Part shown: positions 42,170-53,688 of the stretch, piece after piece
Layout: each line of letters starts with the position of its first letter
Numbering within the stretch: position 1 is the stretch's first letter
NCBI GenBank assembly: GCA_026413225.1
Contig: JAPMTP010000044.1
Coordinates: forward strand, 496,001-560,000
Origin: Otis tarda
Taxonomy: Eukaryota; Chordata; Aves; Otidiformes; Otididae
DNA length: 64,000 bases
Reading direction: 5' to 3'
Notes under the pieces: model-generated
What the model was told of the DNA's origin: nothing
Database searches by the model: none
What the model saw: the letters and a program-made list of their open reading frames with translations, nothing else
Made by a program: the position numbers and the translations under genes

Positions 42170-44300
42170 CCTGAACATCATGACTAGGGAAAAGTTCGCT
42201 TGTCCTGCATGTGGGCTTCTGCTGGCCTTTCACCTGCTCAAAGGGATTCCCCACCAGCCTCCAAGAGACACCTTCAGGTGCTGGCCTGTCTCTCAGCACT
42301 GCCTCATGACAGCTTGCAGACAGCTCCATGGAGAGGGATGCAACATTTGCTTCTTGCTTCCTCCACTCATTATGACATCACAAAATGTCTCGAAACAGCC
42401 TTGCTATGACATCATCCTGGTCTCTCAGCATCCTGAGACCCATCCCATCTGGTGCAATGGACTCTTAAGGACTGACCTTACCTAAGTAACCTCTGACTCC
42501 ATCTCCATCCACTGCTGTGTTCTGGCTGGGCTCTGCCTTTTAGGCACACGCAACGGAGAGACCTTGCTGGAGAAGACAAAGGCCAAGAGCACCTCAAACC
42601 TATCTATTCCTCCTCTTACTAAACCCAGCAGTGGCCACACATCCTCTTCATTTCTTCTTTAACTTTTCCTCAAGTAGGAACAGCTGATTGTTGTGCCCCT
42701 GAACTCCCTTGCAAGTCTCAACTCTGCAGCTTTCCTAAAACCAACCCTATTTCTGAATTCCTTCTTTGTTTCAAGTCTCTGCATCCATCTCCTGTATGCT
42801 TCCTTTTTGCCATGGAGCTGTCCCAGGAATTTCCTGCTTCCTCAAGCTTCTCTCCTGAATATCTCTTCTTCTTTTCCTGACTGTTGGTGCAGACGGTCTT
42901 GTACTTGAAAAGTGCTGTGCTTGAAGACCAGCTCTACTGAGCTCTGCTGCCCTTCTGTGCTGCTCACATGGGCTCCCCCACTACAAATCACAAGACTAGG
43001 CCAAAGCCTCCTCCTCTGAGGTCGGGCATCTGCACTTTTCGATTTTCCTTCCTCATTCTCCTTGGGAGGTGAGACCCTGTTACCTAATGATCGTGATGAC
43101 TAAAGCTGACTCTGGCTTTCACATCCCTCACCAGATCTTCCCTCTTGGTGAGGAACAGATGCAAATGAGTTTCACCATTGTTGGCCCATCTGACACCTGA
43201 TCTACAGAGACCTGTTTCCCAAACTGTCCCAAGACCCCCCAGCAACCTCCACAATATTTGGCATGCTGATTTACTCCCCTTCCAGTTACTCCCAGGGTCA
43301 CTGGTCGTGAAATTCTCCAGGAGGACTTGAATGGCTTCTTTGTCTCCCACAGCAGTGTGCTCCTCAGCCTGAGGACATTGGTGCATGTTTGGCCTGGAGC
43401 TGAAGCCCATCCCAGCAAAGAAATAGAGGATTTTGAAAGCGGTTTTGGGTGAGGACATCCTGTGATACAGGAACATTATAAAACCTGTTGGATTAATCCA
43501 TGATGGTATCATCAATGGGAAGGTTAAACAATGGGGAGAGAAGAACCAGAAGGGTTTGAGAGTGACGGAACACTTGCAGAGACCTCCGTGGGAGATGTTT
43601 TGTGTTCATGTGCTGTCATACGTGTACTGGATGGAGAAGGGACAGACCTTGTGTCTCTGCAGCGGTGGGATTCAGTCACTGGCCAAAGGCACTGAATTGG
43701 TCTGAGATGCCCTGGCTGGTGCCCGTCACACCGCTGCTCTGAATGGGGCTGGGGTTCCTGCACAGGGCCGCTGCTGTCTGTGCCAGCTGCATGCAGCTGT
43801 GCTGCAGAGCCCTGGCGTCTCGCGTAGCACTACAAGCCCATGCTTGGCCATCAAACTGACATTCAACTGCCCTTATTTAGGTCAGGCAGAGGAAGGACGT
43901 ATGTGGGACAAGTGCCATTCTACCCAAAGGACAGGTGGAAAATACAGCTGATGGGGAAGAGAAAGGGAAACTGAGCTCTCCCTGTGCTACTCCACGTGCT
44001 CAGCTGAACACCTCTGCACTCTGCCCTGAACAGAATGAGTAGGGAAAGGTTCGCTTGTCCTGCATGTGGGCTGCTGCTGTCCTTTCACCTGCTCAAAGGG
44101 ATTCCCCACCAGCCTCCAAGAGACCCCTTCAGGTGCTGCCCTGTCTCTCAGCACTGCCTCATGACAGCTTGCAGGGAGGTCCGTGTATCTTTGTCCACCT
44201 CCGTCACCTCAGATATCACCAGGTGTCTGTGTCTGAACAGCTCTCTCCTGACCTCCATCTCCATTAATTACCATGGGAGCTGAAACAACGAACTGAGGCA
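42170..44300 (-). mobile_element. Divergent LINE module, copy 3
   Basis: On the minus strand it shows a 5' unit (44290-44035), a spacer matching 17480-17940, a CR1-like endonuclease tail (43490-43000), the linker (42990-42330), then a second 5' unit (42310-42180). The two 5' units carry, antisense, related Cys/His-rich ORFs starting MSRERFACPACG (44035) and MTREKFACPACG (42180). All LINE frames are broken. It is a near copy of 17150-18440 and 59740-60550. Confidence 0.7.
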
Positions 44301-47300
44301 AGAGCAATCCTACCTGGTGTGGGTTTGTGGCTGTCGTGGGAGGGAACTGGGCCTATTCTGTCCTGAGGACTGAAAACCCAAGATAGTATATCTCTATTTA
44401 TTCAACTGAATCTCTCCCCTCAGAAGGGGTAAAGGAGATTAATGTCAGCTGCTGTCTGCGTGTCCTTCCTAAAACTGAGGTGTGAAAAGGTGATTCTTGA
44501 ACCTAGAGCTGAGTATGGTAAGAGAAAATACACTGCTGGAGAGAAGTGTCTCTGCCCAGGTGAGTGAGGGACCATCAGTGATGGCTTCAGGCTGTTTCCC
44601 AGTAGGTTCCCCTGCAGCCCCAGGGACAGCTGGAGGGAGCCCCGAGGGGACAGAGAAAGTGCTGCCTTGGGCTGGGCCTCTGCTGCTGAGCTGGGCCAGG
44701 CTCCTGGGATGGAGGGAGCTGATGGTGACAGGGCAGCGCTGCAGAGAGACAGCTCTGCCCACGAGCAGCTCCTCTGCCAAGTGCAGCAGGGCTGAGGGCT
44801 CTGCCTGCAGGAGCTGAGGGGAGAGGAGCAAGGCAGAGAGAGGATAAAGGCAGCCTGCGGTGGGAGGAGAGAGGAGATCGCACTTGGAGAAAAATCTTCA
44901 CAGCACTTTACAGGGTAAGTCTCTGACTCCAGGGCAACGCATCTTTGGTTCCTCCTAAAGCTGGCACATCCCACAGCCCATGGGATCTGTCAGGAGGACT
45001 CTCACAGTTTAGTAGTGTAGAGAAAAAGGACGTACGTTGGAGCACAGCTTCCCTGCTGCAGCGTCAGAGGGACAGAGCATGTCGGCTGTCCTTCAGAACA
45101 GGGTCCCTGCAACCCAGGGTGCTATGTGCCACAGCAGGGATTTTTATCTTGCCAGGGTCGACATTCATCCATTCCAGGGAGCTCTGAACAGTGCTGTGGG
45201 GAGAAGTTGTCGGTAGAAGAAGCAACTTCTGGTAGTAGAGGGTCCTTTTCAGTGAAGAGATTGCTGCGTTGGTCAAGGCTGCTCACAGCTCCAGATCACC
45301 CCAGGACATTTCTGAGGGGGCTTTTGAAGTGTAAGGTCAAGGCAGAGTTTACTGTAAATCTAAGGATCTCCCTGAATTTGTGGTTTTAGTTTCTTATTTC
45401 AGGGGGTGGAGAGGTGAAAAAAAAAAAAAGAATAAATGGAAAAAGCAGGAATTCTGTACTGCACTGCCAGAGGGACAGAGCACGACGGCTGCCTTCTCCC
45501 AGGGACGGCTGCAGGGTGTGAATGTGTGTGTGCAGCCAGGGGTGCCCAGGGCTGTCCTTCAGAGCAGGGTCCCTGCGCCCCAGGGGCTGTGTGCTGGGGC
45601 AGGGACTCTGCCTCTGCCAGGCTCAGCACTCAGCCTCCTTTTGTGAGCTCCCCATGGCACTGGGGAAAGAAGCTGTGGGTGGGAGGAACAACTTGTGGCT
45701 GAGCAGGGTCCTTCTGCTGTCGAGAGGGTGCTGCGTGGGTCAGGGCTGCTCACAGCTCCACGTCACCACTGGGAAACTTCCAAGGGGATGTTTCAAGAGG
45801 AAGGTCAAGGCAGGGTTTGCTATAGAGATAAAGAGATTTCCTGAGTCTCTGTTTTTGTTTTCCTACTCTGAGGGTAGGGGTCTTATGAGGGTGGGGAGGG
45901 AAAGAGAAATCAAAAAAGGAGCTGTCAAGCTCGGACAAGTCCTTGAGACTCCTGAGCTGTAACTGTGAGTGGTCAGTTGGTCTGCTAAGAGCCTCCTCAA
46001 GTGCCTTCAGCCACTCCTCTGCCCAGGGACAGCAGCAGCATCACCCTTGCTGCACCCAGCAGCGTTGTCGTGCCCTGGCCTTTGGAACCTCCAACAGGAA
46101 CAGGCACCCAGCCAGTGCCCTGCAAACAGGCAGGTGTGTGTAGGGCCAGGGTGAGTGCACAGAGGGTGGGATGGGGTCTGTGAGTGCTGACAGGGAAAAG
46201 AGATCGGACAGGGAAACACCTCCCAGGAGGAAAATCCCCAGGCAGCAGGTTTACAGTCAAGGATTGAGAGGAAACTAAAAGCAGAAATGTTGTGGGAGGG
46301 AGAATTCTGAAAACTCTGTATCATCCCCTGCAGGGCAGACCCCTTCCTCTGAGCAAGCCCCCTGGCCTCCTCTCCCACCCACCCAAGCCTCTGCCCTCAG
46401 GGCTGTGGGGTCCCAGCCATGAACCCCCTCCTCTGCAGCCAGAGCTCCAGCAGAGCCGTGCTGCAGCTCTCCAGCCACGTGCCCACTGCCCTCTGCAGAG
46501 CACAGGGCTGAGAGCAGCTGCCCGGCAATGGTGGTGTCGGGGAGGGGGCACGCACAGCTGGGGGAGGGGGACGCTGTCCCCAGTGCCCGCCTGCCTCTGC
46601 CCTGTCCTCTCTCAGCCGCACCCTGGCTGTATTTGCCCTTGTGCCTCCACCTCTCTGTGGTGTTGCTGCTGGGATCTTGTTCTTGCTGTCAGGCTGTCTG
46701 GGGAGGGGAGTTCCAGCTGCAGAGTCACCCCCTGATCTTGTGGGTCCTTTCCTGCAGCTGTGTCCATGGGAAAAAGCGCCCCAGCTTTCACCTGTGGGGC
46801 TGTGGGCAATGCAGGCTGTGGGGCTGGGGCAGGAGCTGCTTTTCCCTCAGTGGGATACCATTGTGAAAACTCTTACTGTAACTTCTTCTAATATCCTTCC
46901 AAGCTGTGAGTTTCCCTCAGAGATGCAAAACTCTCCTATAACATCTTTGTGTTACCTGCACACCCCATGGTTCAGCACAGAGATGCTAAGGCCAGAACCC
47001 TGCTGTTGGGTTGGTGAAATGAGCCGTGAGTGCTGTGGGCTAGAGGCGAGGTGCTGAGACCCCGAGTAAGGGTGAGACATTCAGTGCTCTGCAGTGGATT
47101 CCTTTGCTCTCAGCAGTGCTTGCTGGCTTTTTTGGAAACATAGCAGTGCGATTGCTTTTAATCTCAGAACACTGCAAGCCCAGAGCCCCTGGGACTGAGG
47201 GACAGACCAGCTCCCCTCACTGCACTAAGCCACAGCAATTCTCTTCTCATACAAGACTCACTGTTCTCCCTGAGTGCAGCAGAAATGCTGAGGGTTATTG

Positions 47301-47758
47301 GTATCTCAAAATAATTTCCTATTAATATGGAAAATACAAAAAAAAAAATACCCCCAAAAACCTACACATTCAATCTGCATTCTACCACCCTCCTTCCTTA
47401 CAACAGGGAGTGCAGATGCTGACAAGCCCTTCTGCACTGGGGTGGTTTCATCTGGCAAAGTTGAACACCGGAGCTGGCCCCTGCTTCCACCGTTCCCATG
47501 AACTCACTGCTGCAGAGCAGGGCTGACACCTGGGCAGCCAGCGGGCAGAGGCCCAGCTCCTCATGGCACATTCAGGCAGCACCAAAACAGAGCTTCAGCC
47601 ATGGAGGAAAAGGAAGGTCTTCAGAAATGGAAAAAAAAAAAAAAAAAAAGGAGGACGAGATGTTTAGGAAGGGAAGAGTCTGTACGAAACTTTTAAACTT
47701 TTTTTGGTTTGGCTCAGAAAAGTCTCTCAAGCTTTTCAATGACTTTTTGTCCTTTCAG
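44301..47758. other. Upstream region of the OR14 gene, with a tandem duplication
   Basis: No intact gene is visible. A block of about 400 bases occurs twice in tandem, at about 45055-45420 and 45470-45905: each has GAGGGACAGAGCA, later GGTCAGGGCTGCTCACAGC or a close variant, and AAGGTCAAGGCAG near its end. Non-coding OR exons could lie here. Oligo-A runs occur near 45418, 47338 and 47632. Confidence 0.5.
47744..47758 (+). promoter_or_regulatory. Probable 3' splice acceptor before the OR14 coding exon
   Basis: TTTTTGTCCTTTCAG ends at 47758, 25 bases before the chosen ATG. The pyrimidine tract plus AG fits the usual OR layout of a non-coding exon spliced just upstream of a single coding exon. 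It also argues against using the ATG at 47709. Confidence 0.6.
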
Positions 47759-47783
47759 GTGTTCCTATGTCCAGAAGGAGCAG

Positions 47784-48719
47784 ATGTTCAACAGCAGCTC
47801 CATCACCGAGTTCCTCCTCCTGGCATTCGCAAACACACAGGAGCTGCAGCTCTTGCACTTCTGGCTCTTCCTGGGCATCTACCTGGCTGCCCTCCTGGGA
47901 AACGGCCTCATCATCACTGCCATAGCCTGCGACCACCGCCTCCACACCCCCATGTACTTCTTCCTCCTCAACCTCTCCCTCATCGACCTGTGCTGCATCT
48001 CTGTCACTGTTCCCAAACCCATGGCCAATTCCCTCTGGAACAGCAGGAACATCTCCTACTCAGGATGTGCTGCACAGGTCTTTTTCTTTTCCTTTTTGAT
48101 GTCAGCAGAGTACTGGCTTCTCACTGTCATGGCCTATGACCGCTACGTTGCCATCTGCAGACCCCTGCACTACGGGACCCTCCTGGGCAGCAGAGCTTGT
48201 GTCCACATGGCAGCAGCTGCCTGGGGCAGTGGGTTTCTCCATGCTGTGCTGCACACTGCCAATACATTTTCACTGCCACTCTGCCAGGGCAATGTTCTGG
48301 ATCAGTTCTTCTGTCAAATCCCTCAGATCCTCAAGCTCTCCTGCTCAGACTCCTACCTCAGGGAAGCTGGACTTGTTGTGGTCAGTGTCTGTTTTGGTTT
48401 TGGCTGTTTTGTTTTCATTGTTGTGTCCTATGTGCAGATCTTCAGGGCTGTGCTGAGGATCCCCTCTGAGCAGGGACGGCACAAAGCCTTTTCCACGTGC
48501 CTCCCTCACCTGGCCGTGGTCTCCCTGTTTGTCAGCACTGCCATGTTTGCCTACCTCAAGCCCCCCTCCATCTCCTCCCCATTGCTGGATATGGTGGTGG
48601 CAGCTCTGTACTCGGTGGTGCCCCCAGCAGTGAACCCCCTCATCTACAGCATGAGGAACCAGGAGCTGAAAGACACAGTGCAGAAGCTGATTCAATCAGC
48701 TCTTTCTCAGAAGCATTAA
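47784..48719 (+). CDS. Olfactory receptor OR14-like (avian gamma-c)
   Basis: An intact 311-residue odorant receptor with seven membrane spans. The start MFNSSSITEFLLLAF is chosen over an in-frame ATG at 47709 because it matches family length and follows a splice acceptor. Signatures seen are NSS glycosylation site, LHTPMYFFLLNLSLIDLCC, MAYDRYVAICRPLHY, CSDSYLREAG, KAFSTCLPHLAVVSLF and NPLIYSMRNQEL. Birds carry very many nearly identical members of this group. The fragment at 1675-1832 is another. No lesion is visible, so it is likely functional. Confidence 0.95.
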   Translation: MFNSSSITEFLLLAFANTQELQLLHFWLFLGIYLAALLGNGLIITAIACDHRLHTPMYFFLLNLSLIDLCCISVTVPKPMANSLWNSRNISYSGCAAQVFFFSFLMSAEYWLLTVMAYDRYVAICRPLHYGTLLGSRACVHMAAAAWGSGFLHAVLHTANTFSLPLCQGNVLDQFFCQIPQILKLSCSDSYLREAGLVVVSVCFGFGCFVFIVVSYVQIFRAVLRIPSEQGRHKAFSTCLPHLAVVSLFVSTAMFAYLKPPSISSPLLDMVVAALYSVVPPAVNPLIYSMRNQELKDTVQKLIQSALSQKH

Positions 48720-49430
48720 GATGCCCGTGACTCTACAGAAGTGATTGCAAATTGTCCTGTGCTTTGGACATTTTATCTGTGATAAGCATGTTTCCCCATG
48801 CCTACATGCAGTCCACTTCACCAGAGGCATGGACCCAGCCTGTCTGACCCAGCGGTCTGTCCACGTGTGTCTGGCACAATGGTCTAGCTAGCCTCCCATG
48901 TTCCATCACTGTAATAAAAGAGAGTTTCTACAATATCTGTGTCTGGAGGTTGGGCTTTTCTTCCAAAGCTGAGGTCAGGCTGAAGGAATCGCCCCCACAG
49001 TGCCGTGCTGCTGTGCTGGGGTTCTCCATGGGATGAGGGGAGGAGGGCGTGGGGCAAGGTGTTCAAGAAAGGGCCTGAGCTGAGCCTCCTGTGGGTGTCC
49101 TGTTCACCTGGAGATCGTGAATGATCGACATTCCAGACAGTCCCAGTAAATGGGACTCTCATCCTGTTTACTCACCCCTTTAATAACGCAGGCAAGGAGC
49201 AGACCAACAATTTTCCTAGTGGGCCTGTCAGCAGGACCTTGTCGCTCATGGATATCACCTTCTCCTCCACCAAAGGCCCTCAGGGGCAGCAGAGACCACT
49301 GACAGCAAACTGTTTCATTCCAGCTTTGCATTTCCCAGCCCTGTTTCTCTCTGGCCTTGCAGACAGCAAGTTTCCTCACTCTCTTTGCATCCAATTTCAG
49401 CTTTAAGTTTCCACCTGCCAATCACTCGGC
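48720..49430. other. OR14 3' flank
   Basis: AATAAA at about 48912 could end the OR14 transcript about 200 bases after the stop. Otherwise I see no gene. Confidence 0.4.
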
Positions 49431-49439
49431 CATGTCTCT

Positions 49440-50420
49440 GCTCTCAAGCAAAGCTTTTGCACATATGGGGACTTAGACATTTGATACCAGGTTTCTCTAA
49501 GACAAGTCAGAGCTTGGCCTGCAGCCACACCTGAGGTGCCACAGCCCAGATGTGCACCAGTGCCCTCAACCAGGGGTGCAGGCAAGTCGACAAGAGCCTG
49601 TGCTGTTTGACGTCGGTGGGGTAACTGCAAAGGCGTGGTGGGACAAGTCACAGAGCTTGGAGTACTGCCATGGATGGGTACCAGTTTTTCAGGAGAGACA
49701 GACTGGAAGGACATGGGGTGGAATTCCCTGAAAGCGAGAATTTAACTGGCAGTAGGGATTTCCTTATGGGGTGAGTGACAAGGCTGTTGAAGCCTTGTTG
49801 GGGAGGGTCAGAGGAGAGGCCAGTAAAGGTGACCTCTCATGGTGGGAGGTAGCAAACTACAGTCAGGACGGGGAAGTTGTAGTCTTTTCAAAGGACCCCA
49901 AGGAAGTCTCTTGATGTAGAAGCCTGGGTCTCACGGAGGACTTGAATGACCCTGGCATTTTCTGGAAGGAGAACACTGCAAGATGCAAACAGTCCCGGTG
50001 GTTTCTGGTGTGTTTTGGAACAAAATCTTAGCACAGCTGCCAGATGGGTCAACAAGGGTAATGCAAATCTGGATCTGACACATGCCAGCAAGGAAGATCT
50101 GGTCAGGGATGTGAACATGCATTGTTGTGATCCTGAAAGAGCGGGATCCCAGCTCCCAAGGGGAATGAGGAAGCAGAATACAAGACCTAAGGTCCTGGAC
50201 ATCAGAGGAGCAGACTTTGGCCCATTCTGGGGTGTTACAGTGGGGATCAAATGGTCAGGAGCACCGAAGGACAGCAGAGCTCAGTAGAGTTGGTCTTCAA
50301 GTATGCATCCTTGAAACACAACAGTCATCACCTATATCAAAACTCAGTTGAAACTTGACAAGTAAGTCAAGGACATCATAATAACCTGTTACTGTTTCAG
50401 AGACAGTTAAAGATGAAAAA
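49440..50420 (+). mobile_element. Divergent CR1-like LINE fragment (module copy 4)
   Basis: It lines up loosely with 429-900: the stretch DDLNDPGIFWKE-like near 49930-49970, then SKEDLVRDVN and, near 50200, DIRGADFGPFWG, the endonuclease tail and linker of CR1. It is more diverged than copies 1-3, with broken frames. Confidence 0.6.
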
Positions 50421-50564
50421 ATAATGTGTGGTCACTGCTGAATTTAGTAAGAGTAGGTGGAGAGAGAGCTGAGATACTCTATGTCCTCTTTGCCTGAGTC
50501 GTCACCAGCAAGTTCTCCTAAGACTTTGTGCCTCAAGGCAGGGCTCTGGAGGAAAACGGCCAAA

Positions 50565-51203
50565 GGGTTTGGCTACAGTCAGCAATCCAGTACCACACAG
50601 CTGCTCAATCATCCTCCTACTCCCCAGGGGACGGGGGAAAGAATTGGGAGAAAAGAACACTTATGGGTTGAAATAAAGACAGTTTACTAGCATAGCAAAG
50701 GAAAAGATAATTTTAAATATATATAAATGATAATAATAACAATAGATAATCATAATCATAATCGTAAATGAAACAAAACAAACACCCAAATGATGCACAA
50801 CTTCTCACCACCTACAACCTGACGACTGATACAGCCCATCCCAAGCAATAACGACAGAGTGGAAAAAAATAACCCTGCAAACGATCCTGGAACAATTTTG
50901 AACAGCAAGAGAAAAAAAAAAAGAGAGCCAGCTCACTGGCTCACACCCCACTTAAGTACTGACCGTGACATCTATGGCATGGAATATTCTCTTTGGCCAC
51001 TTTGAATCAATTATTCTGGCCATATCCCTCCCAGCTTCCTGCACCTGCACATTAGTGAGACCTGGAGAGCCCAACAGTGTCCTTGGTCTCATTAGCAACA
51101 CCTCATAACATCAGTGTGTTTATCAACATTCTTCACATACAAAATGCAAAACACACCGGCTACTGAGAGGAAAATTTACTCCATCCCTGCCGAAACCAGG
51201 ACA
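50565..51203 (-). mobile_element. ERVL-type LTR
   Basis: On the minus strand it begins TGTCCTGGTTTCGGCAGGGA and continues with GAGTAAATTTTCCTCTCAGT, a start I recognise from common avian ERVL LTRs. GCTGGGAGGGATATGGCCAG and a U5-like end after CTGTCTTTATTTCAACCC follow. A TACTTAAG (about 50955) may replace the TATA box. The 3' edge is approximate. Confidence 0.85.
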
Positions 51204-51860
51204 GTACCCACTCCTTATTCCATACCATCTCTCATGCTTTGATATGTACACATAAATATCATTCTCTCAGCCTATGTCGCATCCCTTCAAAATGTCTGTT
51301 TAGTTCATTTGGTCTGTGACTTTGGGTTCCATCGGTCATAACAGGCTTTCAGAGCAGGAGACATTTTTATGTAGTGTTGGGTTGTTGCATGCTGCCTCTG
51401 CAGCTTCAGCTGGTACATCTGGCATGACCGGTGTGTTATATCCATCATCTGCAAGTTGAAGATGTTGCTCTCAAAGAAGTTGCTCAGTGCCAGTTCTGGT
51501 TCCATCACTGCTTAGTTTCATCAAAGTTCATTCCTCACTGATCCGGGTGATTCTTGCTGCCATACCTTTGATATGACAAATAATAGCTATGGAAATGATG
51601 ACGTACAGTGTTATATAGCAATTAACATTATCCAGTTCAAATTATTGCCTATTTTAACCTAAAATCAAATCTCCTTGAGGTACATATCAGACTTCCCCAT
51701 CCTCTCGCATCACCCACCAAGTACAGCCAGGTCCTTGAGCAAAAGCAATCTCATGGGTGGGTTTGCCTTTGCCCAGGGGAGGAATAACCCAGGCTCAGTT
51801 TGCCATCATCAGAGACATGGGGAGAACCTGGAAGATGATCCACCTCTTTCTGAGTGCGAC
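51204..51860 (-). mobile_element. ERVL internal 3' sequence
   Basis: It lies immediately 5' (minus strand) of the LTR and ends in a purine-rich stretch GGAATAAGGAGTGGGTAC, as expected before a 3' LTR. The part at 51650-51800 recurs inverted at 16560-16735. No intact protein frame. Confidence 0.6.
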
Positions 51861-52677
51861 ACTGAAACAAGGACAGAAATTCACTCTGGGTCTCTTTTCA
51901 GCCACTGTTTAGTAGGTCTGTGTTGAAAAGATTTTGTCCCAGATTCAGGACACCACTCAGCCAGGAACAGACTGTGGCAAGTCTCCAGTCCTCCCTCCTG
52001 CTAAAAGCAGGGTGCCCACTGATTTCAGGCCAGGTTACTGGCAGATTTGGCCAGTTGGGTGCTATTGATCTGAGTAGTAAAAATCTCCAAGAATAGAAAC
52101 TCCACAATGTTCCTGTGACTCCATTTCAGGGTTGGATTGTTTCCTTCATTTTTTTTTCCCATTATGTCAAGTTAGTCAAGGGTTACATAACTCAGTGAAA
52201 GACATCACAAAGGGGAAGAAGATCTTCATGTCTTTTAACATTTTTTAGTTGATTCCACTGAGAGACACTGTGGACAAGCTGTGTGGTCTAGGTAGTGATT
52301 TCTCAAACCTGAGGGTAGTCATCTCTTCATTGGATGTGTCATTCTCTAGAGGTCTCTGACAATTGACTGTGCTTTGACTATTGACTGTGCTTTGACGGTT
52401 TCCTTTTAGCGGTAACTGTGTTCAGACACAGCTTGAAGTAGTTATTTGCATTAAACTATCCAGGAGGACTGAAGGTCCTCTAAAGTACAAAGAATCTAGG
52501 TGGAGCATGTCATGACAGGAACACCGCAGGAGACCACTTCCCTTCTTGAAGAGGATCAAAACCAGACAGAACACTTGATTTTTTTTTAACCAGATAGGAG
52601 ATGCCAATGATCAGGCAACAACGAACCTCACCAGGACATTTGGAACTACTTGGTACTATTTTGACTCCACTGTTTTA
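51861..52677. other. 3' flank of the OR10-like gene
   Basis: AT-rich sequence with short direct repeats (TTGACTGTGCTTTGACTATTGACTG-type near 52360-52400). No gene or transposon recognised. Confidence 0.4.
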
Positions 52678-53616
52678 TCACTTTCTCCATAGGAATCTCT
52701 GCAGGGCGATTCTCACTTCCGTGTTCCTCAGACTATAGATGACAGGATTAAACACAGGGGTCACAATTGTGTAGAACAGGGCAAAGTATTTGTCAGTTTC
52801 TGCAGAGTCCCTTGACCGTCGCTTTAAGTAGACAACTGTGGCAGAGCCACAGAAGAGAGTGACCACACCAAGGTGCGAGGAGCAGGTGGAAAAGGCTTTG
52901 CGTCTCCCCAGAACTGAAGGCATTTTCAGAATCACCTTGATAACTTTAGTGTAAGAAATGACTATCAAGCAAAAGGGAAGGATTCCAAAAAACAGGATGA
53001 TGGTGTACAGCGTCACTTGGTTCCAGAAAGTGTCTGCACAAGCCAGTTCCAGCAGAGGGGGCACATCACAGAAGAAGTGGTGAAGGTCATGGGATGCACA
53101 GAAGGGCAAAGTGAACACCTGATATGTCTGTCCTACTTGCACTGGTATGACAACCAGCCATGACCCCACTACCAGTCTGACACAGAGCCCTCCATTCATG
53201 GTGAGGGTATAGTGCAGGGTGTCACAGATGGCTACGTAGTGGTCATAGGCCATGGCAGCCAGGAGAAGGCACTCGGTACTGCCCAGTAAAACCAGGAAAT
53301 ACAGCTGGGCAGCACAGCCAAGGAAGGAGATCTTGCCATCATCCATCAGGAAACCCACCAGCATTTTTGGCAGAGTGACTGATGTGTAGCAGATCTCCAG
53401 GAAGGACAAGTTCCTCAGGAAGAAGTACACGGGGCTGTGAAGGCTTGAGTCCATCGCTGTGATGAGGGCAATCAGGCTGTTCCCGATGAGAACCATGAGG
53501 TAGATGATCAGGAATACCGTGAAGCACAAGCCCTGCAGGCTAGGGTGGTCAGCAAATCCCAGAAGAATGAATACAGGTCCAGCAGTGTGGTTCTCCAAGC
53601 CTGTTCTTCCGGGCAT
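52678..53616 (-). CDS. Olfactory receptor OR10-like, DHY instead of DRY
   Basis: An intact 312-residue receptor. The ATG at 53616 (MPGRTGLENHTAG) is preferred over one at 53688 because it places the NHT glycosylation site and PVFILLGF at the usual distance. Signatures: PVYFFLRNLSFLEICYTS, GQTYQVFTLPFC, FFCDVPPLLELACADTF, KAFSTCSSHLGVVTLF and NPVIYSLRNTEV, all pointing to OR10-type receptors. The G-protein coupling motif, MAYDRYVAIC in relatives, reads MAYDHYVAIC, a change in the key arginine. CNP is CDT after it. It may signal poorly or be an early pseudogene; the frame is otherwise clean. Confidence 0.9.
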   Translation of the reverse strand: MPGRTGLENHTAGPVFILLGFADHPSLQGLCFTVFLIIYLMVLIGNSLIALITAMDSSLHSPVYFFLRNLSFLEICYTSVTLPKMLVGFLMDDGKISFLGCAAQLYFLVLLGSTECLLLAAMAYDHYVAICDTLHYTLTMNGGLCVRLVVGSWLVVIPVQVGQTYQVFTLPFCASHDLHHFFCDVPPLLELACADTFWNQVTLYTIILFFGILPFCLIVISYTKVIKVILKMPSVLGRRKAFSTCSSHLGVVTLFCGSATVVYLKRRSRDSAETDKYFALFYTIVTPVFNPVIYSLRNTEVRIALQRFLWRK

Positions 53617-53688
53617 TTTTCCTACAGAGATGAATCCAAACAACAGGCTCTTAGAGGATGCTGATGGCCTGTCCACCATTACATACAA

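Noticed and set aside
45380-45962. Overlapping open frames upstream of the OR14 gene
   Set aside because: Short, overlapping on both strands, and disrupted between the two tandem copies, so no coding constraint is visible.
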